Positions 20,847-32,433 of a DNA stretch of 64,000 nucleotides are shown here, in pieces (within the stretch, counting starts at the first letter, position 1; every line of letters starts with the position of its first letter). Location: positions 7,022,971 to 7,086,970 of the forward strand of contig OZ038402.1 in assembly GCA_964036045.1 (NCBI GenBank), in the 5' to 3' direction. The notes beneath the pieces are model-generated. The model was not told the origin of the DNA and searched no databases. It was given only the letters and a program-made list of their open reading frames with translations. The translations under genes were made by a program, and so were the position numbers. The DNA comes from Eutreptiella sp. 'Long Island Sound 2002'. Its lineage: Eukaryota > Euglenozoa > Euglenophyceae > Eutreptiales > Eutreptiaceae.

Positions 20847-22767
20847 ATGTTGGATCTTGCGCTCATGGAAGTGCCGACGCACAGGTTTACCACTCCGCGC
20901 GCACATTTAGCCATGACACAAAAAGATCAATTGACACCATACGTATTCAAAGTGTCACACGGGCATGCTTATGACGTAAAACACGGCTCCTACCCTCCCG
21001 AACCTTTTTGTTCATCTCTGCCGAAAGGGAATTGGGACATCCACTTCCTCACCTATGACCTTGGCCACAGCTTTTTGCCCATTTTCATCAACACTTACAA
21101 AAAAAAACACCCGAATTACCGCCTCTCCCAACCGCCGCGGATTACCACGTCAAGGCACAAGCTCGTTCCCGCCGACGCCCCCAACATCGTCAAACATTCG
21201 GCCACCAAAACATTTGTGGCAACTCTGTCTCACTCAAACAATCGTGACTTCAAAGATTTGTCACTCACCGCACAATGCACCACCATTTTTGACATGTTGC
21301 GATTGCCAAAGAAGGAGAACACCAAAATCGAAGGAAAGCTTATCATCCCGGCCCTATACCCAAACGCAACCGCCACGGATGTACATTTTTGGGATTTCAG
21401 AGTATGCAATCAAAAAAGCCCTGAGTTTGCTACCGAATTTCAAATTGTCACAAACGTACACCCTCGTGGCCATCTACACAATCTGGAACAACTCACACTA
21501 GATATGGTCCCCAACACATGTCCCTTCCCATACAACAGTTTGGTAATTTCCCTTGACTCCACGTCAAAACACCAATGGACATCTTCTCCGGAGCAACCAT
21601 TCATTTACATGCAAAACCCATCCGGTGAAACCTCATTGGACGACCCCCTTAAAATTGTAGGATCCGCCACGGGAAAAGACCTCCTAGTTCATATCAGAGT
21701 TGACATCAACACCGAAAACTCGGACCTCGACTCGTTGGAAAAAGTGTATATTTGGTCCAATAAAGCCGTGATGGGTGCCGATGAAGAAGTCAACTCCACA
21801 TGTTGTTTGATAGACAGGGGTGACATAATTAGTAGGCCATCCCCGGTACCGAAAACCTTCAACCGTTGGGACATCGAAGCACCACGTGATAAAGTGTTTG
21901 AATGGCCAAAATTGCGCCAAAACACACATCCCCTCGCGAACGCTGCCCGACCGGTTTTGGTGTTTCCCATCCTCCCAGATCAAGGCACCACTTTCGCCTT
22001 TCATACCAAAGAACGAACTGAAGAAAGTAATACCATCTACGAACTCATTGACAAACTTTGGAAGTCACCCTTGATGTCCGAGTGCATGCTTTTTTGTCAT
22101 TCCCAGAACAACCTATAGCCTCGCGGTCGTTCTTGATCCCAAGGCCATCCCCCACACTGGAGCTCCCTGGTACCGCCATGTTTTCAATCTTCTCAACACC
22201 AGAGGCTACAGGCTGCTAACGGCGGTAGGACTAAAATTCCCAACGACACATACTGACACTCTGGAAATTGCACAGGATCAGACCATAATTGCACCAAGCA
22301 ATAACATCCAAGGCAAAACAGAACCCAATTTGTCCTATCTTTCGGCGCCGCACCACACCACTTTCTTGGATATTAAATCGGCAGCCGCATTGTTCCGTGA
22401 ACTCAAAAGCATCACGCCTTTCGTAGGCAACACCCAATTTGGGAGTTGGCACACGCTCGAAGTACGTTACAAGCATCCGGAATCAGTGATTCTTACACAT
22501 CAAGAAACCATCACAGGACTGCCCTTTCAACATGTCCAACGCAACCTTAGGCGAAAACACTTCCTGATCAACCCCCTTATGCAAAGTGGCACGGAAAGAT
22601 GGAAAGCAGTCCTCATCAAAGGGAAAGAATATGGAAGTGGAATGGAACTTCAAAGGACGCGAACACTAATTGCCTTGCCCCTCATTTCAGAAGAAACTGA
22701 ACCTAACCCATCACCTAGTCGAATTGCAACAGCAATGTCCAGCCTCCGCCGCTTCTCCCTGTATTAA
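20847..22767 (+). pseudogene. LINE ORF1, unknown function, one frameshift
   Basis: The frame is open from 20697; the first ATG is 20847. It runs to a stop at 22116, while an overlapping +1 frame is open from about 22100 to 22767. A single frameshift near 22100 would therefore give one protein of ~640 residues. It has no RRM, zinc knuckle or coiled coil that I recognise. It is moderately rich in H, P, T and N and uses neutral-GC codons unlike the GC-rich Gag of element 1. Position upstream of the endonuclease suggests a LINE ORF1 that would package the element RNA, but this is inferred from order only. Confidence 0.55.
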
Positions 22768-23631
22768 TGAAGTCGATTCAGTTGTTCAGGGGGCTTAACC
22801 ACCCCAATTCAAATTATGTCCCAAACCTTTCCTGTTTCCCCTCTGCTTGCACTACATCTTTCATTAGACATGTGCTCCCGGTAAATTGCAGACAACCAAG
22901 GTAACATCGATCACACTACACAAGGTCTGAATGCTTCTCCCCTCGCAAGTCTCCGGCTTCACTCCTATGCATAACGCCTGCCTTTGGACTGCTCGCCCAC
23001 TTCCTACCCCAATTTGATTCGGTTCCGACAAAACAAAGGCAATGTCACGTAGCGAATCAAGAGCGTGGGGCTACTCGCAGACCGACCTGATTGGTCGAGT
23101 CCGAGCACCATGTCCTGTCGCCATGTCCTGCCTAGGATTGAATATACACCCCCTGAGCGAATACTCAAAAACCAGAGTAGAGTCGCCCCTTCTCATAACG
23201 CTCATTGACTTTCCACACCCGATTGACCTGGCTCTGCCGAAATCCATCCCCGCCCCCAGGCTACATGGCCTCGAATGATTATTGGCGACGGCAATGTGCC
23301 ATACCGGAGCACGAGACGTGGTGCTACACGCAGACCGCTCGTGAGGGAAGTGTCCGAGCACCATGTCCTGGCGCCATGTCCTGCCTAGCCTTGAATTATC
23401 ACCCTCCCAGGTTTTTCGCCGCTCAGGATGAAGAGCACAGGTCAAGAGTCACAGAGGCCACAGTGCAAGGTTCCTTAAGTGGAGAAACAAACAGGTACTT
23501 TATGTATTGCCCATTCTCTTCGCCTAAAGTCAACTCAACTCTAACTCGAGCCAAAGTACCCTTTCTCCCTCCTCTCTCTCTCTGAACCGTAAGGTGAAAT
23601 TGAAACACAGGCGATCCCAATGACAGGGGCA
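22768..23631 (+). other. Spacer between LINE ORF1 and ORF2, with a diverged duplication
   Basis: No coding homology. Two ~90-bp related segments occur at about 23055-23145 and 23308-23398, each containing the doubled phrase CATGTCCTG(T/G)CGCCATGTCC followed by TGCCTAG. They may be a diverged tandem duplication. Confidence 0.45.
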
Positions 23632-25214
23632 ACGGCCCTGACCAAAGGCAGGCTCCGATCCAACTCCCTGCTTTCCCCCGACACAAAATTTGCAAAGGAC
23701 GTAAACCAACGGCCGTCCAGGTAAGCGACAATAACTTCATTGTGGCAACCGCCAATTTTCAAAAGAAGTCGGACTCTGCAAAAATCTTCCGCCTGTTTGA
23801 ACAAGGAGTAGACGTCATTTTTGCCACCAAAGTAAACAACAAACTCCATTTGCCTTTGGTTTACTGTCTTCCTGCCCACGCAGCATGTAGGCACATGCAT
23901 GAGGGCCCCAACAACGGCCAAAATCATGGCACCGCAATCGTCATTTCCCCGCGGCTTGCCCCCTACGCAACAAAACAACCCCATCACTACAATGAGGGCC
24001 TCACGTGCCATGTCAAACTCCAAATCCCCGGGCACCCGCCGCTTGACCTTCTGTCGATTCATGCCCCCCCCAAGGACAATGTCCGCCGAGCCTTGGTTGA
24101 AACGATCATCTTCAAGTTCCTCGCACATGACACCCCACATAAGTCCACCATCTCAACTGCGTACGACTCGTCAGCTCATTTTCTCTGCGGCGGGGACTTT
24201 AATACCATCCTTTAAGACGAGTTAGATGCAAAAAACCTGAAACGGAAAAATGAGTGGCCCTGGCTCTCTAACCAAATCCTTCCCTCCCTCTCTTCTAGAC
24301 GCACACTCACCGATGTTTTCCGGTTTCTTCACCCCACGCTACGCGAATTCACACGTTTCCCATCCAACGCCCACCCCAGCGAAACGAGTCTGGATCTCAT
24401 TTTGTGCAATAACAAGGCCATAGAGATCCTCGACCCAAAAGAGTGCCAAGTCCAAACGTTCGACTCCTCTAGCGATCACCATCCAGTTTTTGCTAGGTTT
24501 GAAACTCCACATATGCCTCAAAGAACACCACCACCATCACCTCCCCTATTTTGGAGGGCCCTCAAGTGTGACGAACAGCAAACGTACCAAACTGGCCTAC
24601 AAGAGTGGGACACATGGGCTGGGGGAGTCGTCCCAATTTTCAACTCTCTTCCTCACTCTCAGAAGACCAAAGCAATCGACAAACTTCTTATGGTTATCTC
24701 TGATACTTACCACAACATCACCTCGTCCCACGCACTTAAACCCATAAAGGCTGACAAACACTTCCAAGACTTGAAGACCAACATACCGCCACCCTCGTGC
24801 ACCACTTTCAACTCCAGAATGAAAGAGCTGCAAACCAAGTTGGACGACTTGCAGCTCAACGGACAAAAGGCGGATGTCAAAAAACTCCACAGAAACTTGG
24901 TTCGTGGTATTCAACTTAAGCGCACACTAAGGGAAGCAATGGCCCCACCCATCAGAGGCCCCACAGCACTCTACACAACACCTTTCAAACAACACACAAC
25001 CAACGACACCGGACAAATGACGCAAGTCATGGCGGATTCTTTTCATGAGCTTGGAGGCGATACCAACTTTAACCCTCCCGACCAGGGTTTGAATGATTTC
25101 CTCGCCTATACCCCCCAAAACTCAAACTTGCATTCCCTACACGTCCCGCACATACACTGGGACCAGTTACTTGCCAAAATACGAAACTTGAAACCATCAA
25201 ACGCAGGAGGTTGA
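23632..25214 (+). pseudogene. LINE ORF2 endonuclease (APE type) and linker
   Basis: The frame is open upstream of 23742. It begins with NNFIVATANFQKKS and reaches HFLCGGDFNTIL (catalytic GDFN, ~24175-24210). A TAA at 24213 interrupts it, and the same frame continues through ETSLDLILCNN to SSSDHHPVFARF (catalytic SDH, ~24465-24495). These are hallmark motifs of apurinic-type LINE endonucleases, which nick the target DNA. A coiled, K/Q-rich linker precedes RT. The frame ends in TGA (25212-25214) after NAGG, where a CGA or TGG codon would fit. Confidence 0.8.
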
Positions 25215-25339
25215 GATCAATGTAACCTCTACGCCATTTCCATAGCCCCCCCCCCACATCCAAGAGCTTCTTTTTCATGCCTGCAATTATTTTCTTTTCA
25301 ACCCCATCCCCGCAAAATGGACTGAAGCAGACATTTTTC

Positions 25340-26964
25340 TGCTTTTCAAGAAGGAGACGTCAAAGACCCAATCAATTACCGCCCAATATCCCTTGTCAAT
25401 GCCATATACAAGATCATATCGTCTTACATTAACTCAACCCTTGCCGACACACTCATCCAACATCACATGATTAACAAAATCCAAGTAAGGGGGGTTATCC
25501 AACAGACGAACCTCAGATCACATATACAGGGTAACCCAGCACATGTATAAGCACAAAGGAGGCTACAACATTTACATCGATTTCAACAAAGCTTTCAACA
25601 GTGTTCTTCGCGACGCCCTGTGGAAAATTTTTACCCACATGGGTTTCTCAAAAGCCTTGATCGCGGTGGTTAAGAACCTCTACATGAATCCCCGAGATTT
25701 CCCCAGAGTCGGGGGCTAGACAAACCACTCGTATAGGTTGGATAGGGGCGTGAGGCAAGGCTGCCCACTCTCCGCCCTCCTTTTTGTCATTTACATGAAT
25801 GTCATTCTACACAAACTGGACCACCTCCTCTCCCAGCATGGCAGTGTTGCATCTCAGGCTTGGGCGTTCATTGATGACATCCTTGTCAGGGTCCCCACGA
25901 GCGCCCAGGTGAAGCAAGCCTTCGAATCTTTTGACGGCCCAGTTCGTATGATGGGACTGGATATGAACATCTCTAAGACAGAGGGGCATGCAATCGAACC
26001 CTCAACCCCCTTCGAAACCGACACAGCGTCCGGAAAGACCCTTTCCACGTATGACAAGCATGGACAGCCTCACACTGCATATAAATACCTTGGGATCTGG
26101 ATTTTCACACACAGATCGGCACCACAACTCTTCACCTTCCTACAAAGAGAAATCCTGGGTTTCTTTGACGCTCTGGCTTCCCTCCCTCTCACCTTTATCC
26201 AGTATGTCCTCCTGGTGAACAAGCAGCTTATCCCCATTCTCACCTACCACTCCTTGGCCCACAGACTTGCTCATGACACCATTCAGCTGCTGCAAAAAAT
26301 AATTTGGAATGAATTATGCTCCGCCACACCGTTATGCAAAAACATATCCCCAATAGATGTTTACGTCCCCCGGAAATACAGAGGCCTTGCACTCAGGTCC
26401 TTGGAAATTGCAGTACACAAAACAACTTTTTACTCTGGCCTCCGCCACCTTAATAGGGACAGCCTCCCAGAAATCCACGACTCACTCCGCCAAGACCTCC
26501 TCAGCTCCGAACCCAACCTCTTTCTGGACGGCTTCGTGGAGACCTGTCATTTTATGAGGGTCCTTGCTCACGGTTTTGGTCCTCCATGGAACCCCTCCTT
26601 GGTTCGCCACCTTTCTGTTGGGGATCAAATCCAGGCCCTCATGGACACAGATGACGGGGAATCAAGCTATTATACTGGCGAAGTGATTGAAACCGGCGAC
26701 AGGTCTACTACTGTCCAGTTCAACGATGCCCAACTCGACATCCAAGACTCGGATGATTACATCATGCACGACCCGAACAGCCCACCAAATGATTTTAAAA
26801 GTCTCCAATACCTTTGTTCCCCTCTATATTCCCCGCCAAATATCTCCCCCTCCGCCCCACCCCCGCCATTATCCCTTCAACACCCTGAAACATGCCGAGA
26901 CGGGATTTTGTTTAGGTACCACATACCAAGACCCATCTTGCAGCAGAAAGACCTTCTCTTCTGA
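25340..26964 (+). pseudogene. LINE reverse transcriptase
   Basis: RT motifs appear in two or three frames: DPINYRPISLVNAIYKI (~25375-25420), IYIDFNKAFNSV (~25575-25605), then in the 25738-26964 frame RGVRQGCPLSALLF (~25745-25785) and AFIDDILV (~25865-25890, the F-x-D-D box). A TAG at ~25718 and at least one frameshift break the 5' half. The C-terminal part contains a short unidentified domain before the TGA at 26962. RT would copy the RNA at the nicked target. Confidence 0.85.
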
Positions 26965-27490
26965 CATTGTCAAGAAGCAGCTACTGAAATACAAAAACAA
27001 TACGACACCCACATTTATTTGAACGGTTCTGCGAAAGATTCAAAGAAAGGTTCTTTCATGTGGGGCTTCCATGAAGTCGAACAACGACCAATGTACGCCC
27101 TTGCCGTCCCCTCACCCTTCCCCGCGTCCGCAGATGAAGAATTTTGAGCCCTTCTCACCTTCCTCCGCAGGCATGACTGGGAACAATCCTCATCCACTCT
27201 CGTTTTTTCCGACGACCTCGAGGTTGTCAATTCCATCAATGCCATCCTAAAAACTGGACTGTGTCCGCATCCTTCAAAATCAGCCCACTGAACATGGCTT
27301 GCAGCCTTTCACGATTTCCTCATATCTAATAGTTTACGCACCCGCTTCACCCTGGTTTGGTTAAACGCCCATGTCGGTTTTCTGGGAAATCAGTTGGCTG
27401 ACAAACTGGCCAAATGGACAGGTTTCCGCCATGACGACCCGTGCTCCCTACTCAAAGACCCCCCCCCACACTCCATCACCATAGGAAAAA
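26965..27490 (+). pseudogene. LINE RNase H domain
   Basis: In the same frame as RT after its TGA, the sequence reads YLNGSAKDSKKGSFMWGF, then DEEF-stop-ALL, STLVFSDDLEVV, and LVWLNAHVGFLGNQLADKLA. This fits an RNase HI fold with the first acidic site altered (N for D) but the E, D and H-x-G-x-x-GN-x-x-AD elements kept. Two TGA codons (near 27145 and 27289) interrupt it. Confidence 0.75.
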
Positions 27491-27540
27491 TCCCAATCAT
27501 TTCGAAACCCCCACAGAAAGAAGTGTCCTCAATTAGTGCC

Positions 27541-28149
27541 CTAAAGATTTGATTGAAGTCCTGCAGGGTTTTGTAGTTGAAAAGCAGGACCACAGCTGCA
27601 AGTAGGCACTGAAGACCAATAGGATCAAATGATTGAATAGTTTGAATAGTTTGAATCCAAAGTATCACAGAAGGGCTGCAGACAAATAACAAATGCAAAG
27701 TATAGACAACGTTTTATTGAACCTTTACAATGCAAAAGTTTTTTTGACATCTGACAGCATTCTGGCATGATTAGTTGAAACAGTGCATTGATGTGCACTC
27801 TTTGCATGAAAGGTAATCTGGTTAGGAATATTGAAGCGGTAGCGGCAGCCACTAGCGCTAACACAGCTGCCTGCCAGCCGGCGCCAGTAAGCGCGTCGCG
27901 CTTTTTTTTTTTTATTTTTTTTTGGGCATGCCAGTTTGATTGTTGTTTGTTTTCAGCTGATGAGGGCTTAATTTAAGCCGAAACGCGTACTGTTGGGGAC
28001 GCCGCTATTCCAGGATTTCGTGATCGCATTGCATTGCTTCTTGTGGGCTTGTACTGCTTCCTGTGGGTGTGAATTGAGGTCTTGAGGCTTCTTCCTGAAC
28101 CATAGAGGGTATTTTAGCCAAAGGCATTTATTTTCCAAAAGGTCGCGCT
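27541..28149. other. Spacer between LINE and satellite
   Basis: No gene recognised. It contains a T-rich run at 27901-27923 that could be the complement of a poly(A) tail, but no retrocopy could be identified beside it. Confidence 0.4.
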
Positions 28150-29676
28150 GAGCGTTGAGTGGTTGATATATGGGCAATACCAATTTGAAATGGGCATTGT
28201 GCGGCCACGTACTGTTCAGTTGAACCTGGAAATAGCGTCAATCGCGTGCAAGGCAGCCTGAACCTCACATTTGCACACACAAGCAAATTCGGGCAAATTC
28301 TCTGCTACACGTGCGCGGTGGTTCGTATGGTACACGAACATAATGATGCACCTTGTTTTGGCCAGAGGGTTAAGTGGTCGAGATATGGGCAATAACACTT
28401 TCAAATGGTCATTGTGCGGGCACCTACTGTTCAGTTCAACCTGAAAATAGCGTCCTTCGCGTGCAATGGAGCCAGAACCTCACATTTGCACACACGGGCA
28501 ATTTCGGGCAAAATCTCTGCTACACGTGCGAGGTGGTTCGTATGGTACACGAATAGCATGATGCTGCTTGTTCTGGCCAGAGGGTTCAGTGGTTGAGATA
28601 TGGGCAATACCAATTTGAAATGGGCATTGTGCGGGCACGTACTGTTCAGTTCAACCTGAAAATAGCGTCGTTCGTGTGCAAGCGAGCCTCAACCTCACAT
28701 TTGCACACACGGGCAAATTCGGGCAAATTCTCTGCTACACGTGCGACATGGTTCGTATGGTACACGAATAGCATGATGCTGCTTGTTCTGGCCAGAGGGT
28801 TGAGTGGTTGAGATATGGGCAATACCAACTGAAAACGGGTACTGTGCGGGCACGTACTATTCAGTTCAACCTGAAAATAGCGTCATTCGCGTGCAAGGGA
28901 GCCTAAAGCCCACATTTGCGCACACGGGCAAATTCGGGCAAATTCTCTGCTACACGTGCGAGGTCGTTCGTATGGTACACGAATAGCATGATGCTGCTTG
29001 TTCTGGCCAGAGGGTTGAGTGGTTGAGATATGGGCAATACCAAATGAAAACGGGTATTGTGCGGGCACGTACTATTCAGTTCAACCTGAAAATACCGTCA
29101 TTCGTGTGTAAGGGAGCCTGAACCTCACATTTGCGCACACGGGCAAATTCGGGCAAATTCTCTGCTACACGTGCGACGTGGTTCGTATGGTACACGGATA
29201 GCATGATGCTGCTTGTTCTGGCCAGAGGGTTGGGTGGTTGAGATATGGGCAAAACCAATTTGAAATGGGCAATGTGCGGGCACGTACTGTTCAGTTCAAC
29301 CTGAAAATAGCGTCATTCGTGTGCAAGGGAGCCTCAACCTCACATTTCCACACACGGGCAAATTCGGGCAAATTCTCTGCTACACGTGCGACGTGGTTCG
29401 TATGGTACACGGATAGCATGATGCAGCTTGTGCTGGCCAGAGGGTTGAGTGGTTGAGATATGGGCAAAACCAATTTGAAATTCTCATTGTGCGGGCACCT
29501 ACTGTTCAGTTCAACCTGGAAATAGCGTCATTCGTGTGTAAGGGAGCCTGAACTTCACATTTGCACACACGGGCAAATTCGGGCAAATTCTCTGCTACAC
29601 GTGCGACGTGGTTCGTATGGTACACGGATAGCATGATGCTGCTTGTTCTGGCCAGAGGGTTGAGTGGTTGAGATAT
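28150..29676 (+). repeat. 215-bp satellite array, block 1
   Basis: About seven tandem units of ~215 bp. The landmark GATATGGGCAA recurs at about 28165, 28381, 28598, 28811, 29026, 29241 and 29456. Two sequence types are visible: one with CAATTTGAAATGGGCATTGTG and TTTGCACACACGG, the other with CAAATGAAAACGGGTATTGTG and TTTGCGCACACGG. The array is cut at ATAT (29673-29676) by the piggyBac-like element. Confidence 0.95.
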
Positions 29677-29902
29677 TCCTTTGGCTACAGAGCCGCCATT
29701 CACGACCAGAGCCACGGAAAATGTCCTGCGTGTCCCCGGCAAACAAACCTAAACGTTCTAGGACACGTAGGACGCACATGACGCGCACAACGTTGGGGGC
29801 CAAATGCGGTGTGGCTCCGGGGACATGTTGAGAGCCACCGATCGAGGACACGCAGGACGCGCAGGACGCGCCCGACACTGATGTGCAGATGCACCATGGT
29901 GT

Positions 29903-29945
29903 TTGTGTGTGTGTGGGGGTGGGGGGGGGTGGGTGGGTGGATGGG
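29903..29945 (+). other. G-rich tract near the left transposon end
   Basis: A run of GT repeats passes into GGGGGTGGGGGGGGGTGGGT-type sequence with at least four G-runs. It could form a G-quadruplex on the plus strand, which is the non-transcribed strand of the transposase. Confidence 0.5.
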
Positions 29946-30065
29946 GCCGCGTCCTCACAGTTGGGTATCCAGCCTACGCGGTTGTCCCACCAGGGTTCGC
30001 ACTGGTCCCATGGGTAGGGATAGCAGAGGCTCCGCCCCCACGTCCGTCTCGTCATAGCCCATGAT

Positions 30066-31637
30066 CTACTCCACATCATGGGCGGGCCCAAAGCACGTGA
30101 TGTGCATGGCCGTGCCACATGCCGCGCATGCCCAATGCGTTCGGCCCTCACCACAATAGGTGCAGAGCTTCCGCTGCGTGTGCCGGACCGGTGCGTGTAC
30201 CACGCTTTCCGGGCGGGCCGCGGGCTCCACGGGCTGCGCAAAGTACCGCCGCTTGAGGATGTCCCACTGGAACTCCCACATGGTGGTCTTCTCGTCCACC
30301 AACCCCAACGCCTTGCATGTTGCAAAGGCATTCCCGGCCGCGTACCGCAACATGAAGGCACGCACGGCGTGGCTCCATGTCATTTGGCGCCCCATTTGGC
30401 GCATTTGCAGCGCCATTTGGTTTGCCCCGTCCACAGCACGGGAGACCTCGCGGTACTTGGCCACCACGGCGGGGAGGTTGTTGCCTCTCCGATCCCGCGC
30501 GGGATCGTCCCTCCCGTACCAACAATTGGTAAGGAAGGGGACGATTTTCGGGGGCTTGTGCCCAACCTTTGGGTTCTTGTAGACGCACATCTCGTAGGTG
30601 CCGTCCACAATTGCCCGTGCACAATCGCCCTCTTGGGTCGACTGCTTGGCCTTTGGTAGGCCGGCATCCCGCTTGTCCTTCTTGATGAGCATCAAGTAAG
30701 GGGTCCCACGGGCCGAGAGGTCTTGTGCCATGGCATGGCTTCCGAAGAAGCTATCGGCCACGAACACGGTCCCAGGTGGGATGAGTCGTGACCAGAGCCC
30801 CACGATGCGCTTGGCATCGAAGTTCCCCGCACATGACCCATACCGCCGGACTCTCCCCCGACGACCGGTGTAGAGGTAGACGTCCACAACGTACCCCCCC
30901 GTGTTGTCGGCAAGGACGTATAACTTTATACCGGTGGCATGGGGCTTGCGGGCAATGTATTGCCGTAGCCCCATGCACCGGCCACCGGTGTGTGGGACAA
31001 TGGCCTCATCCCCACACACCGCCCCACCGATATCCCACGCTGCACTCCACACGGAGTTGCACTCCTCAAGGAGGTCGGTAACATCGGTGCGTAGAAGTTT
31101 TTGTAACCGGTAGTACATAGACCGGGGTAAGAGGGAAGCCATGTACTTGTTGTACGCTAGATGCTTCTTATCCCAGATGCCGTCCACTTGTACCGGCCGG
31201 ACCATGCCGAGGCAAATCAGGAACGAATTGTACCTACAAATGGGTAAAACACACGCGTGGGAACACGGTGCCAAGATGAGGAACGACAAACGAAGCCACC
31301 CTGCAGAGCGCGCACGACGTTCGGAGCCGCAGCACATGACGCGCACGACGTACTTGTCCACCCATGGAATGAGTTCCTGTTGGTGTTGTGCAACGAGGAT
31401 GGCGCACTGGAGTCCGGTGATTGGCTTCAGCATGTAGTCCCAAACCTCGTCGATGTCGAATCCATACAGTCTTGAGACCCCGGCTCGGATGGGCTGCGTC
31501 AAATCACTTTTGCACTGGGGACGTGGGAGTGGCCCCTCCGAAAGACGGTCCAATGAGGGCATGTGTGAGCTGTTGACAAAGGATGCATGCGTTCTGCATG
31601 TCGTGCGCGTTGTCCCCGGACCTGTCCCTGGTGCCAC
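30066..31637 (-). CDS. piggyBac-family transposase, one intron
   Basis: The 523-codon minus frame has the DDE_Tnp_1_7 core: CGDEAIVPHTGGRCMGLRQY with the first Asp, GIKLYVLADNTGGYV, VADSFFGSHAMAQDL with the second Asp, and AVDGANQMALQM with the third. The C-terminus is a Cys-rich finger (CTYCGEGRTHWACAACGTAMHITCF), as in piggyBac transposases, where it binds the transposon ends. An intron at 31234-31353 (GTACGTCGTG...TTTGTAG, 120 nt) removes a Cys/Arg-rich insert and restores VDK-YNSFLICLGMVRP without changing frame. The true start is unclear; MPSL near 31560 is the first convincing Met, and the coding region might connect by splicing to the upstream passenger exons. All catalytic residues appear intact. 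Confidence 0.88.
   Translation of the reverse strand: MAPGTGPGTTRTTCRTHASFVNSSHMPSLDRLSEGPLPRPQCKSDLTQPIRAGVSRLYGFDIDEVWDYMLKPITGLQCAILVAQHQQELIPWVDKYVVRVMCCGSERRARSAGWLRLSFLILAPCSHACVLPICRYNSFLICLGMVRPVQVDGIWDKKHLAYNKYMASLLPRSMYYRLQKLLRTDVTDLLEECNSVWSAAWDIGGAVCGDEAIVPHTGGRCMGLRQYIARKPHATGIKLYVLADNTGGYVVDVYLYTGRRGRVRRYGSCAGNFDAKRIVGLWSRLIPPGTVFVADSFFGSHAMAQDLSARGTPYLMLIKKDKRDAGLPKAKQSTQEGDCARAIVDGTYEMCVYKNPKVGHKPPKIVPFLTNCWYGRDDPARDRRGNNLPAVVAKYREVSRAVDGANQMALQMRQMGRQMTWSHAVRAFMLRYAAGNAFATCKALGLVDEKTTMWEFQWDILKRRYFAQPVEPAARPESVVHAPVRHTQRKLCTYCGEGRTHWACAACGTAMHITCFGPAHDVE
31234..31353 (-). other. Intron in the transposase gene with introner-like motif
   Basis: GT donor at 31353-31352 and AG acceptor at 31235-31234. 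The first 60 nt repeat the CGTCGTGCGCG phrase twice, the same family as the passenger-gene introns. Confidence 0.65.
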
Positions 31638-32430
31638 AACAACGTTCTGCGCGTCCTACATGATGTCTCCCATGCTGTCCCTGGGGCCGCACAGTGCGTC
31701 GCGGGCGTCGGGCGCGTCGTGCACGTCTCTGCACACTAACTGTGACAAAAAAGTGCCGCCAATATATATTTGTGTATGTACATTGCTCCGCCACTCCCCA
31801 AGGGGAAGCTGCCCCAGCTACCAAGGCCTCGCGAGACCAATCACAAGTCCACGCGTCCAGGACTGACTCACGGAGCGCTGGGTTCCCTTACCTCCTTACC
31901 TCCCTTTAACTTTCCTTCTCTCCTTCCATTCCTCCTCCCCCCGCTGCCGCTGCCGCCCGCTGTCCCCCTCTTGGGCCCGCTACCCCAACGCCGGCCTTCC
32001 CCGCCACAGCATGCACCGCTTCCCAGGTAACCACCGCACCACTCAGCCCCACCCCCTCCCGGGAGGGCCGCCAATCCTCGCGGGGGGGATGCGCACAACA
32101 GGGGGTTGTTGATGCGAGAGATGGGTTGTTGTGCGGCCTGGGCCCCCAACCAGGCAGGGCCTCACAGCGCAGCAGCCACCCGCTCCACAATGCACACTGC
32201 AGCGGGTACCAGCACACCGCTGGTGTGCGCTGCCCACTGCCCACTGCCCACTGCCCAGTGTCCGGCTTGTGCTTCCTCGCCCTCCACACTGTCCCTCGGC
32301 TGGTCCCTGGTCCGCAATGACGCTGGGCGCGCTCTGCACGCTGTCTCTAAACTTGTCCCCGGAGACGATGCGCGTGTCGGCCGCGTTCTGCACGTCCTCC
32401 TCCCACTCCCACTCCCATTCCTTGTCAATG
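31580..32430. repeat. Cluster of introner-like motif copies, opposite orientation
   Basis: Copies of the CGTTCTGCGCGTC...TGTCYCT...TGTCCCTGG family read on the plus strand at about 31587-31634, 31649-31685 and 31692-31735, and at 32327-32370. The passenger-gene introns carry it on the minus strand. A 7-bp tandem (CTGCCCA type) lies at 32229-32262. Coding status of this segment on the minus strand is unclear. Confidence 0.55.
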
Positions 32431-32433
32431 AAA

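Larger units (their letters stand above)
20611..27540 (+). mobile_element. Decayed LINE (non-LTR retrotransposon)
   Basis: A long ORF1, an APE-type endonuclease, an RT of the non-LTR kind and a C-terminal RNase H follow in order on the plus strand. Multiple in-frame stops and frameshifts show it is dead. The 5' boundary is set where EF4 unit D ends; the 3' boundary is uncertain because no poly(A) or target duplication was found. Confidence 0.8.
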
